From Acanthaster planci (lineage: Eukaryota > Echinodermata > Asteroidea > Valvatida > Acanthasteridae): DNA of 29,327 nt. The notes under the pieces were generated by a model that worked only from the letters and a program-made list of their open reading frames with translations, was not told where the DNA came from and did no database searches. The position numbers and the translations under genes are program-made. The stretch lies in NCBI RefSeq assembly GCF_001949145.1, contig NW_019091387.1:1139239-1168565 (forward strand), written 5' to 3'. This document shows positions 1-11,100 of the stretch, piece by piece; the stretch's first letter is position 1, and each line of letters starts with the position of its first letter.

Positions 1-493
1 GATGATTAAAGCCACAAGTGAGTGGCTTCGGTCATTTGCCACAGACTTGTGTAATTCTGTCAGCCTAAGCCGGCTGATTCGGAAAAGGTCCATCTTCAGC
101 CAGTTGACACATGTACAAGCAACAGGAGGTGCCCAGTGACTGCTTTCTCAACTTAACAAATAGTGAAAACTGGCTGTGTGAGTGGAAATTTCTTGAAGAA
201 CATCTAAAGAGCTGGGAGAGGGGTGAGGGAATATACCCCCCTTTAACATATTTTCCAATATTATCCAGGTGCATACTTTCCAGAAGCTTTCTGGAGTTTT
301 TTTAATAACTCTTTTTGGTCATTCTGACACCATTTTGTGAAAATCCAACATACTCTTCTCGCACAGCACCTTTTTTTGGAGAGCGGTCAACCAAGAATGT
401 ATACTTTTCCACTGCCATTCCCAACTTCCAAAAGACTGCCAAACCATATCAGAGATTGAGATCAAACTTCAGTATTTGTTTTGAGGAGGAAAG
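1..493. other. No gene recognised
   Basis: Only short chance reading frames are seen on both strands, with no splice-supported exon, RNA gene or repeat recognised. It may be intron or 3' flank of the candidate exon at 494-794. Confidence 0.4.
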
Positions 494-794
494 TCATGCA
501 TACCAAGTTTGTAAAAAATTCAGCACTGGACAGAACCATTCTTTGGGGATTGCCGCGGGCTGTGATCGAGCTGGTCCAATGTAACCAAGCTCTTTTAGGG
601 TTAAGATGTTACGAAGTACCAGGGCCAAATCTAGCTGCGAAAATTCGATTTCTTCACAGATGGCAAATATGACTGACAAGTGACAGCTTTTTTTACCTGC
701 TGTTTTCTCCATCCACTGTTCTTCCTCCTCATCACTGTCAGAGTGGCTGTCACTTGGGTCCTCACTGGAACTTGAGTCTCTCTTGAGCCCGCTT
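494..794 (-). CDS. Candidate acidic Ser/Glu-rich exon, unknown protein
   Basis: An open frame on the minus strand starts after a plausible acceptor (pyrimidine-rich, ...TTCTTCTCAAG) whose exon begins at 794. The first 33 codons are markedly acidic and Ser-rich (SSSSEDPSDSHSDSDEEEE, then QWMEK), a composition typical of coding sequence. A possible donor (GCAG|GTAAAA) ends this part at 697, but the frame also stays open through it to a stop at 494, so the exon could be 98 or about 300 nt. It lies downstream of the small acidic gene at 1355-2471, yet its phase does not follow from that gene's last exon, which carries its own stop. It could be an alternative 3' exon, a separate gene, or chance. 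No family was recognised. Confidence 0.25.
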
Positions 795-1354
795 CTTGAG
801 AAGAACAAATAGAAGATAAAGTACTGATGTCATCACTGACTCTAGGTGTTAACTTCAGCTGTGAAAAAAGAGTGGTGACTTCATCATAAAAATTTGAAAA
901 AAATGGACAAAATATGTGAGCAGTATCTTTCCTTAGGGGAAGGCTGCATTGAATTGCCAAATTTGTCGGACAAAGTCACAGTACAAAGGTTTTGTATAGA
1001 ACTGTTCATTTTGTTTCTGACACCTAGCAGAGATGCCACAAGCCTACGCAAAAAAAAATCGCACTGTGTCAGTTTTATACGTATTAATTCATGGGTCTGC
1101 GTGCGTGTACACAACATGCATCTTCATCAAGTAGTCGGCTGTAAAAACAAAAAGTTCTTTCTTAATCATCACTGGTCAATCACAGTCATGAGTTGCAGCC
1201 TATACGTAGGCCAGCCTGCTGTTTTTTGCTCAAAAAGATACAAACATGACGAAAGCTTTCCGCCCGATCGGAAGTAGGCCCTATGCAACATTATGGTCAT
1301 GACGGTAGTCGGTAGGCTTAGGCCGCGCCTACCTGGCAAACAAAGCTTTCAAAC
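795..1354. other. 3' flank of small acidic gene, nothing else recognised
   Basis: This is the region downstream (minus strand) of the stop at 1355. I saw no canonical AATAAA on the minus strand here, so the 3' end of the transcript is not fixed. Reading frames present are short and have no supporting splice signals. Confidence 0.35.
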
Positions 1355-2471
1355 TTAAGTAGAAAAGAAATCCTCATTTATATCCTTTTCTTCGAGCCAT
1401 CTCCGCTGAAATTTGTCCTTGACATCTCTTTCAATATCATGAAGATCCTCATTTCTGTTGACAATAAGATGCTGCATTTTGTCGGCCCTCAAACATACAG
1501 CCAATCCACATGTTTATCATCCAACGTACAATGTACATTCGATGTGTACGTTCATGCATCACGCATGTCGCATGTGCATGCATCAAGCTGTCCATGACAA
1601 GCGATTTACATGCATTAAAGGTCAATATTTAAATGTACATGTATTTCCAGTCACTGACGACACCACTCAACACTGTCCTTCGTATTTCGCACCACAATAT
1701 GACTGACAAAAGCACTCCACTGACGACTGCGCTCAAGATAAGGTACCAAGTCGCACGGTGCAGGATACGTGCGCATCATAGATTTGCTTCCAGTCTTTTC
1801 TTCTTTATTTAATTCTGTCAATGTTAAAAACATTGAAGGGAGAAATGTAAAAAAAATCAGATTTGGGGAGAAAAATACTAAAAAGTCGGATTTCCGATTA
1901 CAATCGGAAAAGTGGCATCTCTGATCTAGGGCCTTTTTACACACAGTCTTTGGACAAATTATATGTACTTACCATTGTCTGTGCTACGGCAAACATCAGA
2001 GTCATCTTCATCATTTTCTGTGAGGCCAAACTTGTCAAAGCTGACAAAGTGAAGACAAAGTAATGATTATTTACGCAGCAAGACGCAAGGACAGCATAGG
2101 AAGATGGTGGCTCCTGGAAACCTTTCACAAACCTAAAAAAATCCTTCCCAGAAAGACACATTCTCCAAAACTCTACGGACACATCAAGTCCCATTTGAAT
2201 TCAAAGAGGCTGGGCTGGGCTCTACCTTCCTCAATCTTCCACAAATCTCCTGGTGGATTTTGAAGGATCTGGGAAGGTTGGCATAAGGACACATGTAATA
2301 GTACGGGGGGAAATGAGTAAACTCGCAGGAATAAATTTCATTTTCTCAATCCAGCTTGTCATTGAATAACCTGGTGCTGGGAAGGAACTTACTCAGGTTC
2401 TGTGCTCTCCCCTGATGCTGCCCACTCATTGGCCACTCCTGGCTCCATCATCTTCTCTTAATGACTTCCTC
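1355..2471 (-). CDS. Small acidic protein, four coding exons, unknown family
   Basis: Four exons join with matching phases into a 128-aa protein. Exon 1 (2471-2393) follows a TTGTTGTAG acceptor, has an in-frame TAA 9 nt before the ATG at 2451, codes MMEPGVANEWAASGESTEP and ends at a perfect GTAAGT donor in phase 2. Exon 2 (2040-1973) codes FDKFGLTENDEDDSDVC and onward, ending at GTAAGT in phase 1. Exon 3 (1814-1655) contains YLERSRQWSAFVSHIV and RNTKDSVEWCR and ends at a weaker GTGACT donor in phase 2. Exon 4 (1454-1355) codes DIERDVKDKFQRRWLEEKD and ends at TAA. The N-terminal third is acidic and probably disordered; the C-terminal part is charged and probably helical. No signal peptide or membrane segment is visible, suggesting a cytosolic or nuclear protein. 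Because exon 1 opens at an acceptor, a 5' UTR exon must lie upstream, possibly near 6545-6787. I do not recognise the family. Confidence 0.6.
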
Positions 2472-5096
2472 CTACAACAACACCAAAAACAAAAACAATG
2501 CATCCCTTCAGCTTTTACTGTTGTCACAGCAACATCCTTCACGTACTGTTGAAGCCCCCTGACTACGCGCCCCCTAACTTTAAAGCAATTTGATTTTTTG
2601 CTTCCACTGCCTTGCCAGAGCAACGATTTTACCTCAAATTTCAGAATAAGTGAAATGTCATCAAACTCCCACTAATCTAATTCAAAACTCATGATTTTAC
2701 TCACCCAGGCCACTCCAACGAAATTTCTATTTTGGCTCAATTTTCCATTTTTTTTTTCCTTCAGTGCAAAATGGACACTTCTAAACCTGCCCCAAAATTA
2801 AAAATTATCTTCTAACAAACTTTGGTTTAAGTGTACACGTATGTACATGTCAATTGAGGTAATACAAATTATCAAGTTTACATAACTTCTCAAATGTTTA
2901 TGTGGGGTTTTGGGCAATTTTTTCAAATGTGCCACGTGAGGGAACACGCAATGGCATGACTACTTGATATCCTCGATGTTAGTCGAGATGTAGGCCTACA
3001 TGTATGGAAAGAAATCTATAACTGATGCCTCTGATATTTCCCTACAGTGACCTAACATTATTAGTAAAGGTACTACCAGCCATCTCAAAACAATAAAAAC
3101 GTGGCCTGAAAGGTCAGAATTAAGCAGTGAAAATGTTGCTGGTATTCACTTTGAAAACACTTGAACATTTCAGACTAGTGTCACAAGGTTTCTTCCTCCA
3201 TGGTTCATTTGTGCAAAGGGTGTCAAGCCACATCCATATTACATCTAGTCATCTACAATTAGTTTATTTATCTGATCAACCAACAGCGCATTTAGCGCCA
3301 ATTACAGGATGATAATGAGTGAAGAAGACAATGAAGAGATGTTCAGTTTGAGAGGTGGGAGGAAAAGCCCGGTTAAGTGTACCTCACCATAAATTCTTTC
3401 ACACATTCTTTCTGAAATGTACATGTACATGTAGGTCTATGCGCCTTGAGCAAAATTACCCCCTCATTGGTCAAAAAGAGCCATGTCGTGCATTTTGGTG
3501 GGGATCGAGGGTTCATTTACTGCAGAAACGCAACCGTGATGCATGTACTTCATAGTCTCCTGTGGTGCAGTTCCCAGGCACCAAAGGAGCCCCTGTTGCT
3601 AGGAAACTTGTACCCTCTCAGTCCCACCCAGGTCTCATACATGAACATGACCCTAACTTGGGCTAGGTGACAGGCCCAGGCTGAGAATAAGAACAGGATT
3701 GACGGAGAAAAGATATTCACCATGTTTAGGAGGTTTACCCCAAAACTGTGAGGTATGCCTGCAGGATGTTCTAAAGTCACTTATCTGTGTGACTTGCTGC
3801 CATGTTTGTTTATACGTGGTTACAATGCTATCTGTTTTTTTAAACCAGCCTTTGACGTACCATACATGTATGACCGGTGACGCAAATCCAACTTTTTCAA
3901 TCAAATTTTCATGTGAGAGTAACCTCAAGGCACCTGACATGTATAGCTCCTTTAGACTGTGTAATTAACGTCAGTGTTAGCCTTTAAGACCAACTTGAAA
4001 AATTGGAGGGTTTACTCACGTATCCCCTGCTTTCTTCCCAACAATCACATTGTACTGAACAATCTGTGTGCATAACACCCTCAGTGAACATGCGTGGGCC
4101 AAGGGCCAAGCAAGGTCAGTTTGTCCATATATCGAGAAGGGGGTGGAATCTTGTTATTATCGCACGAGTGGCCTCTGAGCTGCGTGACTGGAGTGATACC
4201 ATCAGGCCAAGCGCTGTGCTAGCTGTGACAGGTTAAACACTACCACCTCCAAAAACAGTCCAAATGACATGCGGAACAAGCTCGGCTATACCACTGGCCC
4301 TTGGCTGTCGCTGCATATGCACTGTGTGATACACAAAATGTACGGTACGGTGCGATCTTTGGGAATAAAACAGAAGAATGATGAGAAAACTCTATGATTT
4401 TTGGTGTAAAAACCTCCTTCAGCCTGGGTACCTCAAACTTAATGGTTGCTCTTATTCTCAAGGGAAAATTTGATTGAAAAAGTAGAATTTGTGTCACTTA
4501 TTTACCCCCAGAACTGAAGGGTCTGACTCCGCCCCACTCGTGGACATCAGACCCAGCACAGATACATGACAGACTTAATGACTTCTGGCAGTCTGCTGTA
4601 ACATTTCACACTACAGTACCTGCCAAGGTACCATAAATGCATAGACCACTGAGTCTTGCGCAGTAAAATAAAGTTAAAAATCAGGGACGGGGGCTTGGGT
4701 CAAGTCGTAGTGGCCAAGTTCTCATTGTTCGAGTCTGAGTCCAGAAGGTCTAAGTCTAAGTTCAAGTCTGAGTCTTTGAAAATCCACTGATCTCCACAGC
4801 AACTGACAACAATTTAACACAGAAGTTACTAGTATAGCAGGAACCAAGATTTGCATTGACTTTTGTGTCAGGCTTAATAGCCTAACATACGGTATGTTTG
4901 TACAAGTATGTTTTTCAATAAAGTGTCTATGCAATGTTAAAATTCAAGAAATACTTACATGTATATGCCAAAAGTTTGTCGGGTTGACAAGAAAGACTGG
5001 GATTTTGCCTTCTCATCTATGGTACATGTAATTAATGATGCATCCAAGTGCCTGGCCTTCCCAAATTACAAGGCGAACTAATCCGATTAGACGCCC
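2472..5096. other. Intron or intergenic region, no gene recognised
   Basis: No splice-supported exon was found on either strand. The region contains ACATGT-type palindromes (for example 3418-3433) and a short degenerate run of AAGTCT/GAGTCT units at about 4731-4780. If the small acidic gene has its 5' UTR further right, this region is its first intron. Confidence 0.35.
4731..4780. repeat. Degenerate hexamer tandem repeat (AAGTCT-like)
   Basis: Successive units GAGTCT, GAGTCC, AAGGTCT, AAGTCT, AAGTTC, AAGTCT and GAGTCT form a short simple-sequence tract. No coding function is apparent. Confidence 0.5.
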
Positions 5097-5236
5097 TAAC
5101 TGCGGTGGCACTGTACTCACACACACATTCTTCAGCTTGGCACGCGTGCGTTTGGCAAATCGTGACACCCTATTGGTCGACGAGGCATGTCATGCGAGCG
5201 TTCCACCTGTCCACGAGCGTTGTGCCACCGCAGTAA
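5097..5236. mobile_element. Small PIF/Harbinger-like inverted-repeat element
   Basis: A perfect 12-bp inverted repeat, CTGCGGTGGCAC at 5100-5111 and GTGCCACCGCAG at 5222-5233, bounds a 134-bp segment. The trinucleotide TAA flanks both sides (5097-5099 and 5234-5236). A 3-bp TWA target duplication is the known signature of PIF/Harbinger elements, and no transposase is present, so this would be a very short MITE. The interior is not a long hairpin. The alternative is a chance inverted repeat, though 12 perfect bases plus matched flanks make this less likely. Confidence 0.45.
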
Positions 5237-6219
5237 TGGCTTCTAATTCTGGTGATCGGAGCAACATGTAGTTGATTCTAGACCAAGTTGGCAATTTCAC
5301 ACTGACATGACTGATGAGTAGTGTGTGTACATTACCATGATTCGGTGGATCATATCCAACTCATTAAAAAGGCAATTCGTAAGAGTCCAAGTTGCTCAGA
5401 CGATTATTGACTGATCTACATCATCCTGATGCAGTCACGTCAATTATCATTTCAAAAATTCAAATATGCACAGCATGTGAGGGATTTCGTTGTGTAGGGT
5501 TCGAACTGTCCACTGTTTGTCACTGATGCCTAAATTAGCTTGAATGGACACACAATCTCCTGCTTCCCACCTTATTGTGACAAATGTGAGTGATCTCAAT
5601 TCCACAGAGCAGATCAGCAATACAGATTCAACTGTTTTATACACGTCACATGCCTTGTCTCTGGAACAAGATTATTCTCACAATATAAACAGGCCTGCAA
5701 AGTTATATACTGCACAGGAGTTCAATTTCCTCAACTTTGCTGTACTGTGTATACAGTCCTGCAGACACTTTGTAGATGGCCATGCTTATAAATACAAAGT
5801 AGCTATGTACTGTGTGATGAACAATCCAAACGATGCACTCAATTAAATCCAATCACGATGACAATCGGTCACATGTACGATACTACAAATATATCAATAT
5901 GCAACTTTATGTGGAGATCAGCATGCCAAAATAAGCGCGTACAAAACCAGAATGGCTCCTATACACAACAATCCGAATCTCTAAAATATTAATAGGATTA
6001 CAAGCCTTATTTATCACTCAAACTATATCTTAAAATATTCTTCAAATATCAAATATATCAAACTTTGACAAGCAATATCTCAAAATTGCTTCTCCGCTAC
6101 AACTTTACAAGACCTGTTTTTAGAATTGTTCGAAACAAGAGCGCCCCTTGCACAGAATACTAACTTATTTTTATCCACAACACAGCATGCTAAAGTGAAG
6201 TGGGGCTTGTTGGGCTTAC
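5237..6219. other. No gene recognised
   Basis: A plus-strand open frame at 5544-5846 (100 aa) has no recognisable domain, start context or splice partners and is treated as chance. The section from about 5870 to 6180 is AT-rich and without structure that I could interpret. Confidence 0.35.
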
Positions 6220-6503
6220 CACATCATGGGATAGCATTACAACTTCACGTTCGGGGGAGCACACATCAGACCAAACGACTTGAGGGATAAACCATTTGCA
6301 AGATGTGTGCAAAACCTTACTGGGCAACGTCATGTCATTTTCACAGAAATGGATACAATGCACGTAGCTTGTGAGTGTAGGCATGCCTAGTGTTGATCCT
6401 CGTCCAACAAGTAGGATTAGTCTCAACATGATCTTTTCCTTTCTCTACGGTCTCATCACTCTCAACTGACAAGACAGAAGAACTAGGCCTATGAATTTTA
6501 TTC
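6220..6503 (-). CDS. Candidate exon with clear splice sites, unknown protein
   Basis: Two good minus-strand acceptors (TTTCACACTTTACAG before 6503; TTCTTCTGTCTTGTCAG before 6465) and a donor (GATGTG|GTAAGC after 6220) define a possible exon. Two overlapping frames look protein-like. One begins SSSVLSVESDETVEKGKDHV and stops near 6345. The other begins MLRLILLVGRGSTLG at 6429 and stays open to the donor. Neither phase fits the exon just upstream at 6545, so I cannot decide which, if either, is translated. It may be a 5' UTR exon. Confidence 0.25.
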
Positions 6504-6544
6504 CTGTAAAGTGTGAAATAACAAGAGATATCCATTGTACTTAC

Positions 6545-6787
6545 GCCATCAATGTCATCACGTAGGTGTGCCAGCGATTCCTCAAAGACTAATTTCTTGA
6601 TGATAAACAAAGTCGCGAAATTAAATGGATAATTTAAAGCGACCACCGTGTGCTTAGTATACTCAGGGAGGTAGAAAACACCGCACCCGTGTTCTTTGCA
6701 TGCAGTGTGTCTGTCCGTCGGTCCGCCATGTTCTGGGAATGGGTTTTCAATACAGCATGAGTTTGCGCGCGTAGTGACGTCATGCAC
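6545..6787 (-). CDS. Candidate first exon of an unidentified minus-strand gene
   Basis: A minus-strand open frame starts at an ATG at 6787 and runs to a strong donor, GATGGC|GTAAGT, ending the exon at 6545. The later part reads YPFNFATLFIIKKLVFEES then LAHLRDDIDG. The upstream edge has promoter character: a consensus CRE (TGACGTCA) near 6775-6782 and an AACATGGCGGAC element near 6724-6735 that resembles a YY1 site and a good start context, although the frame opened by that second ATG closes after about 30 codons. It may be a true first coding exon or a 5' UTR exon of the small acidic gene downstream. No family was recognised. Confidence 0.3.
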
Positions 6788-6884
6788 CGAGTGCCTGGTG
6801 GCTTATAGCCTCACCCATTGGTTCCTTAACATGTTGACGTCTGGGCAAGCACACGTAATGGACATGGACATGTACATGTGTGAT

Positions 6885-8045
6885 AATTATGATTAAATCA
6901 ACATATTTAATTTTGGGGGTAAAAAGGCAAAAATGTTTCAATTATTGAACTTTTTTTTAAGATTGGAAATGTTTGCAGGTTTTGCACATTTTAAACAGCA
7001 AATCTCCCCTCTGTGAGCCTTAAAGTTCCTAATATTGAAAGTATGAATGCACGTGTTAAAAAACATCTGAGTTGGCAAGATTTTTTTGTTCAATTCAATC
7101 CACTTGTTTCGATTTAAATCAGCTTTTTGGATTCAGTAAGTGAATTTGGTACAAATTATTTATAATCATGATTTAATTTTTCTTTATTTAAATAGCCTAC
7201 TTCAGAGTTTAACCATAGAGGAAGGTCACAGAAGGAGTTTGAACTCTGGCACTTCAAAGTGCTCGATGAGCATTGCCACCTGGTCAGACACACATTAGTA
7301 AACATTCCAAAAATGCCTGATTACTGCCTGCAGCTTAGCCGTACAAGTGGGACCAGTAATATCCTAGCAATATTTTTGTATGTTTTGTTTGCGATTAACT
7401 ACAACTTATCGCTGTGAGCAGGAAATAAAGAGCGAAAAATCTCTAACATTAGATATCTACTTTTGCAATCGTGAATAAACTTTTAAGTTTGATGTTCCAT
7501 TATCCATGTAATGTTTGTAAGTTTCTTTTGTCTCTACAAAACATAAGTTTTCAAAGTCTGTAAGAATTTGGCTACAACTAGCCAACATGTTGACCACCAC
7601 TGGACAGTTAAGTCCATAACAAACAAAATGCACTATTTCATCACAAAGAGTACTCATGAGATCTCATGAAATACTTTTTGTATAAATGTCGTAATAAAAA
7701 TAATTTAAATAAAACACAGTATCTTCAGCAACTTGGCTATTCATTCCAGAAATAACTGACGAAGAAAGCATTCGATAAGGGCAATGACTGCACATGAACA
7801 CTAAGGGCACGCAGCCTAATACAAGCAACTGTGCAAGCATTAAATTTGATATTATTTTCAGATCATACTAAGCACCGTCGATGGTGATGGTTCGTAAATT
7901 TAATCAAATTACTTCATTTAAATTTCTTAATTTCAATCCAAATTTATTTCATTTTGTCACAATACAAATTTGCCAACTATTACACATGCAGCTAATTTGC
8001 TTGCTGTTGAATAGGCATTTGAGCAAACTTGTCTCAAACTCTTAT
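6885..8045 (+). mobile_element. Decayed copy of the 13.3-14.4 kb hAT-type repeat
   Basis: Several stretches align in the same order and orientation with the element at 13328-14404. About 6890-7060 matches 13405-13560 (both share ATGTTTGCAGGTTTTGCACA). About 7095-7240 matches 13575-13700 (shared TTTTTGGATTCAGTAAGTGA). About 7881-8045 matches 14155-14290 (shared ACTTCATTTAAATTTCTTAA). The outer terminal repeats are missing on both sides, and the middle is longer here, so the copy is old and truncated. Its right end lies about 55 bp from the stop codon of the BTB-jacalin gene, so it probably forms part of that gene's 3' UTR. Confidence 0.7.
7943..7948 (-). terminator. Possible poly(A) signal of BTB-jacalin gene
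   Basis: AATAAA on the minus strand lies about 155 nt downstream of the stop codon at 8102, inside the decayed repeat copy. The aligned position in the other copy lacks the hexamer. This is position-based inference only. Confidence 0.35.
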
Positions 8046-8101
8046 AAAGCTAAAACAAAAGAAATCAGTGCTAGGGCAAGGAACCAGAAAAACTGAATTT
8101 G

Positions 8102-11100
8102 TTAATCAAATGAAATCCAGCGCAGCATCAAATTCAAGATGGCAAGTGATCCCTGGGTGGACGCACTGTCACAGTTGATGTCCAAGAGATATGACAGAGT
8201 ACCGGGTGGGGCTGTTTCCATGTGTGCATCACCACCTGGTCCCCCGAATGGGCCAAGTTTGCGTCCAAAGTTGGTCTCAAATCCCAGTCGGTCAACAAGA
8301 AAGCCACTGCCGAGTGTGACCTTCATAATGACCTCCCTAGGTGAGAGAACCACTTGATGGTGAGCCACAAATCTCTCGCTGCCACCGTGCATGCATTGCA
8401 CCTGGGAGCCGTCAACGGCCGGATTATGGTAGGTCAGCTGCAGCCCTCCGATGACTTGGCGCCCATCCCAGAGTCGAATCCAGATGTCAATTTTGCAGAT
8501 CTCTAAGTTGACGTCATCGTAAACCCTGGACGGTGGCTGTCGGAAATATGCCACTTGTCCACCAGCAGCATACCTCTCTCCGTCTGTCACAGTGCATTTT
8601 GCCAGTTTTCTGCTCCTGAACCAAGACGATGGAAGATCACCGGCTAAGGCCCCTACATTGGACCTGAGAGAGCTGTCTTGCTTTTGTTCATACACATTTA
8701 CATACTTCTCATACAGTTTCAAATAACGCTGTATAATTGGACTTTTCTGGAGGGATTGAAATTTCTTTAAGACTTCCTTTATCACCTCCTCGGGAAGGAC
8801 AGTCAGTCGAACAGTTCGGAGAAGCCTTTCAAAAACCTCATCCTCCAGTAGAGGGGTCTGGCAGAGATATCGCAGGACTGCGATCAGGACGAGTTTCTCT
8901 CTCTCCTCAGTTTTCAAAATGATCTGTTCACGAAGCACGAGTTGGTCATCATCAAAAATCTGCACCAGAGTGCCCGGATCCAGTTCCAGAAATGTGGAGG
9001 TTTGTGAAATCCCATCTAGATTTCCCTTGAAAAACTCTTCAGCTTGAGCCCTGAGGTATGCGAAGGAGCAGTCTCGAGAAAAGGTCAGGGCCTGGCAGAC
9101 ATTTCCCACGTCAAGGTGATCAGCCATGAAGTTTTCGCAAAAGTCTCTGATGGGTGCAATGCTGAGGTAGTCTGCTGCCAACAGCACACCCTGTGCAGTC
9201 TCTTCGGTGACGTCAATCCGTCCTGTATAGGCAAACTTCAGTAGAACAGAGAACTCCTCTGGTTTGAATTCCTTCAGTGTGACCTCCCCACTGTTTTTCT
9301 CGTCCATCTGAAATACATGTACAAGGGCAAAAACCAATCATTATAAGAGCATAGTTCTTGACAGAAAATTTAAACTGCTTGAGCATCACATTCTGCATAT
9401 TAATTAGTGCTGCAACAGTTTGATCTGAGCTCTCAGCCGTTACTTGGCTCATCTTCAATTCCACCTTGAGCTTTTGGGGTATATGGTGAAACCCTCGAAA
9501 AAGCAGACAGATGAGAACACAACTACGTGTACAATGTGCACATGGTGAGCTGTCCAGAGCATAACATGTTTCTCCGTCATGGGGACACGAGGCAGGCACA
9601 ATTCAAGAATCACATCCTGTGGGCTGCTATTTGACAGTTACACTATGTGGTTGTTTTTAGTTTCAAATCAATGCATACGGCATATACGTTGTACAAATAA
9701 CTGCAAAACAAGCCTAGCCAAATCAAATATGTACGCATAGAGTTATAGTCAATATATCCTTAGTCCATTACCCCTAACCATTCTGAATCCAACAAGCATC
9801 ATTTTGATGGTCCCTAGGGGGTTAGGGTTATTAAAAGACCAACACAAGATCTCCAGTCTGAATTCAAGTCACAAGCTATTCAATTGACCTGAAACAAAGG
9901 CAGTTCTTTGTCACTGCTCATCATGTGCTGACTGGTCTTGTGAACGATCTTCTGTATAGTCCTGTGTCTGGTCTTGTGAATAGTCCGGTGACAGTCCCGA
10001 CTATAACAATGGTTTTGGACACAAGGATTTCAGAAGTTTGAATCTTCCATTGGTAAAGGCGACCTCTCACTCACCTGTAGCAATGGAGGGAAGAAGTCTG
10101 AGAGTGAGGCAAGTACCATACGATGGGTTGGAAATCTCTGACCCTCCACAATGACCACCACATCTGTGTAAAGACCTTCTTCCCAGCACTGGAAAGCCTT
10201 GTTGAGAAACTTTTCTGCCTGCTGCTTGAGGACATCAAACAGACATCTCCAGTGAACGACACAAATAAAAACAGTGCCAAAGAAGAATAGCAACTTTAAC
10301 CCTAACCCTCCAGCCGACTTTAGCTAGAAGCCATGCCAGACACATCCAATTGCATCATTTGTCAAAGTGGCTTGCCTACCCAATGTAACAAGATCCAACA
10401 GGTCAAGTCTCCCGAAGACCAAACTGCCTGGGAGTCTGTGGTTGTGATTTACCACAAGATCCAGCAGTGGTACGGTTCAATGGCAGGAGCTCCCCTTGTC
10501 TCAACATGGCCAGTTTGTTCAGTTGCTGTTGATTGCCCAGTGCACCAGACTTTTTTCCTGATGCACTGTGCTGTGACATGTCCGAAAACGTTGAATTTTC
10601 ATCATGTGTGCGAGTTCTTATTCTCCATGTTGGTGTATTGATAAATTAGGACCTACCTTATGGATAGGTACTGTACCATGCGTCCGTTCTGTTCTTCATC
10701 AGTTATAACTTTTGTACAATGCACGTATGTCAAGCGTCAACCAAAACTTCTCAAAGGCAGTGACATACATGTATAGGGGGGCTCCCCCCCAAACATATTG
10801 CCAATTTTTCTAAAAAGGGTACATCCAACAGATCGGGGTGGAGGCGAGGATTATGGAGGAGAAAAAGATTGGACAGTAGTTTCGGGGGGAAAAATTTCAT
10901 GTTGGTCCCCTCCCTTACCAAGACCCGGATACGCCACTGCTAAAAGATGTCATAAATAATTGTACCAGGACAACGAAATTCCCTCACCTTTGACCTTACA
11001 GTCTCCAGGCTGTAGGAACGTGGGGCTGTATCCAAAACCTCTCCACTTGTATTTGCATGCAGAGTTGAAAGGGCCTCTGTTGAAGACTCAGACGATGATG

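Noticed and set aside
5544-5846. Plus-strand 100-codon open frame
   Set aside because: No domain, no homologous feel to any family, no start context or splice partners; length is within chance in AT-rich DNA.
6724-6735. ATGGCGGAC as the translation start of a gene
   Set aside because: The frame closes after about 30 codons before the strong donor; kept only as a promoter-type motif or upstream frame.
9213-9599. Minus-strand open frame running into exon 3 of the BTB-jacalin gene
   Set aside because: It reads through the TTTCAG acceptor; the upstream part has no domain, while exon 2 joins exon 3 in phase inside the BTB fold.
10333-10641. Plus-strand 102-codon open frame
   Set aside because: It lies inside intron 1 of the BTB-jacalin gene on the opposite strand, with no recognisable domain or splice support.
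10760-10930. Possible transposon end (GGATACGCCACTGC with G/C-run palindrome)
   Set aside because: No partner terminus or flanking duplication could be found.
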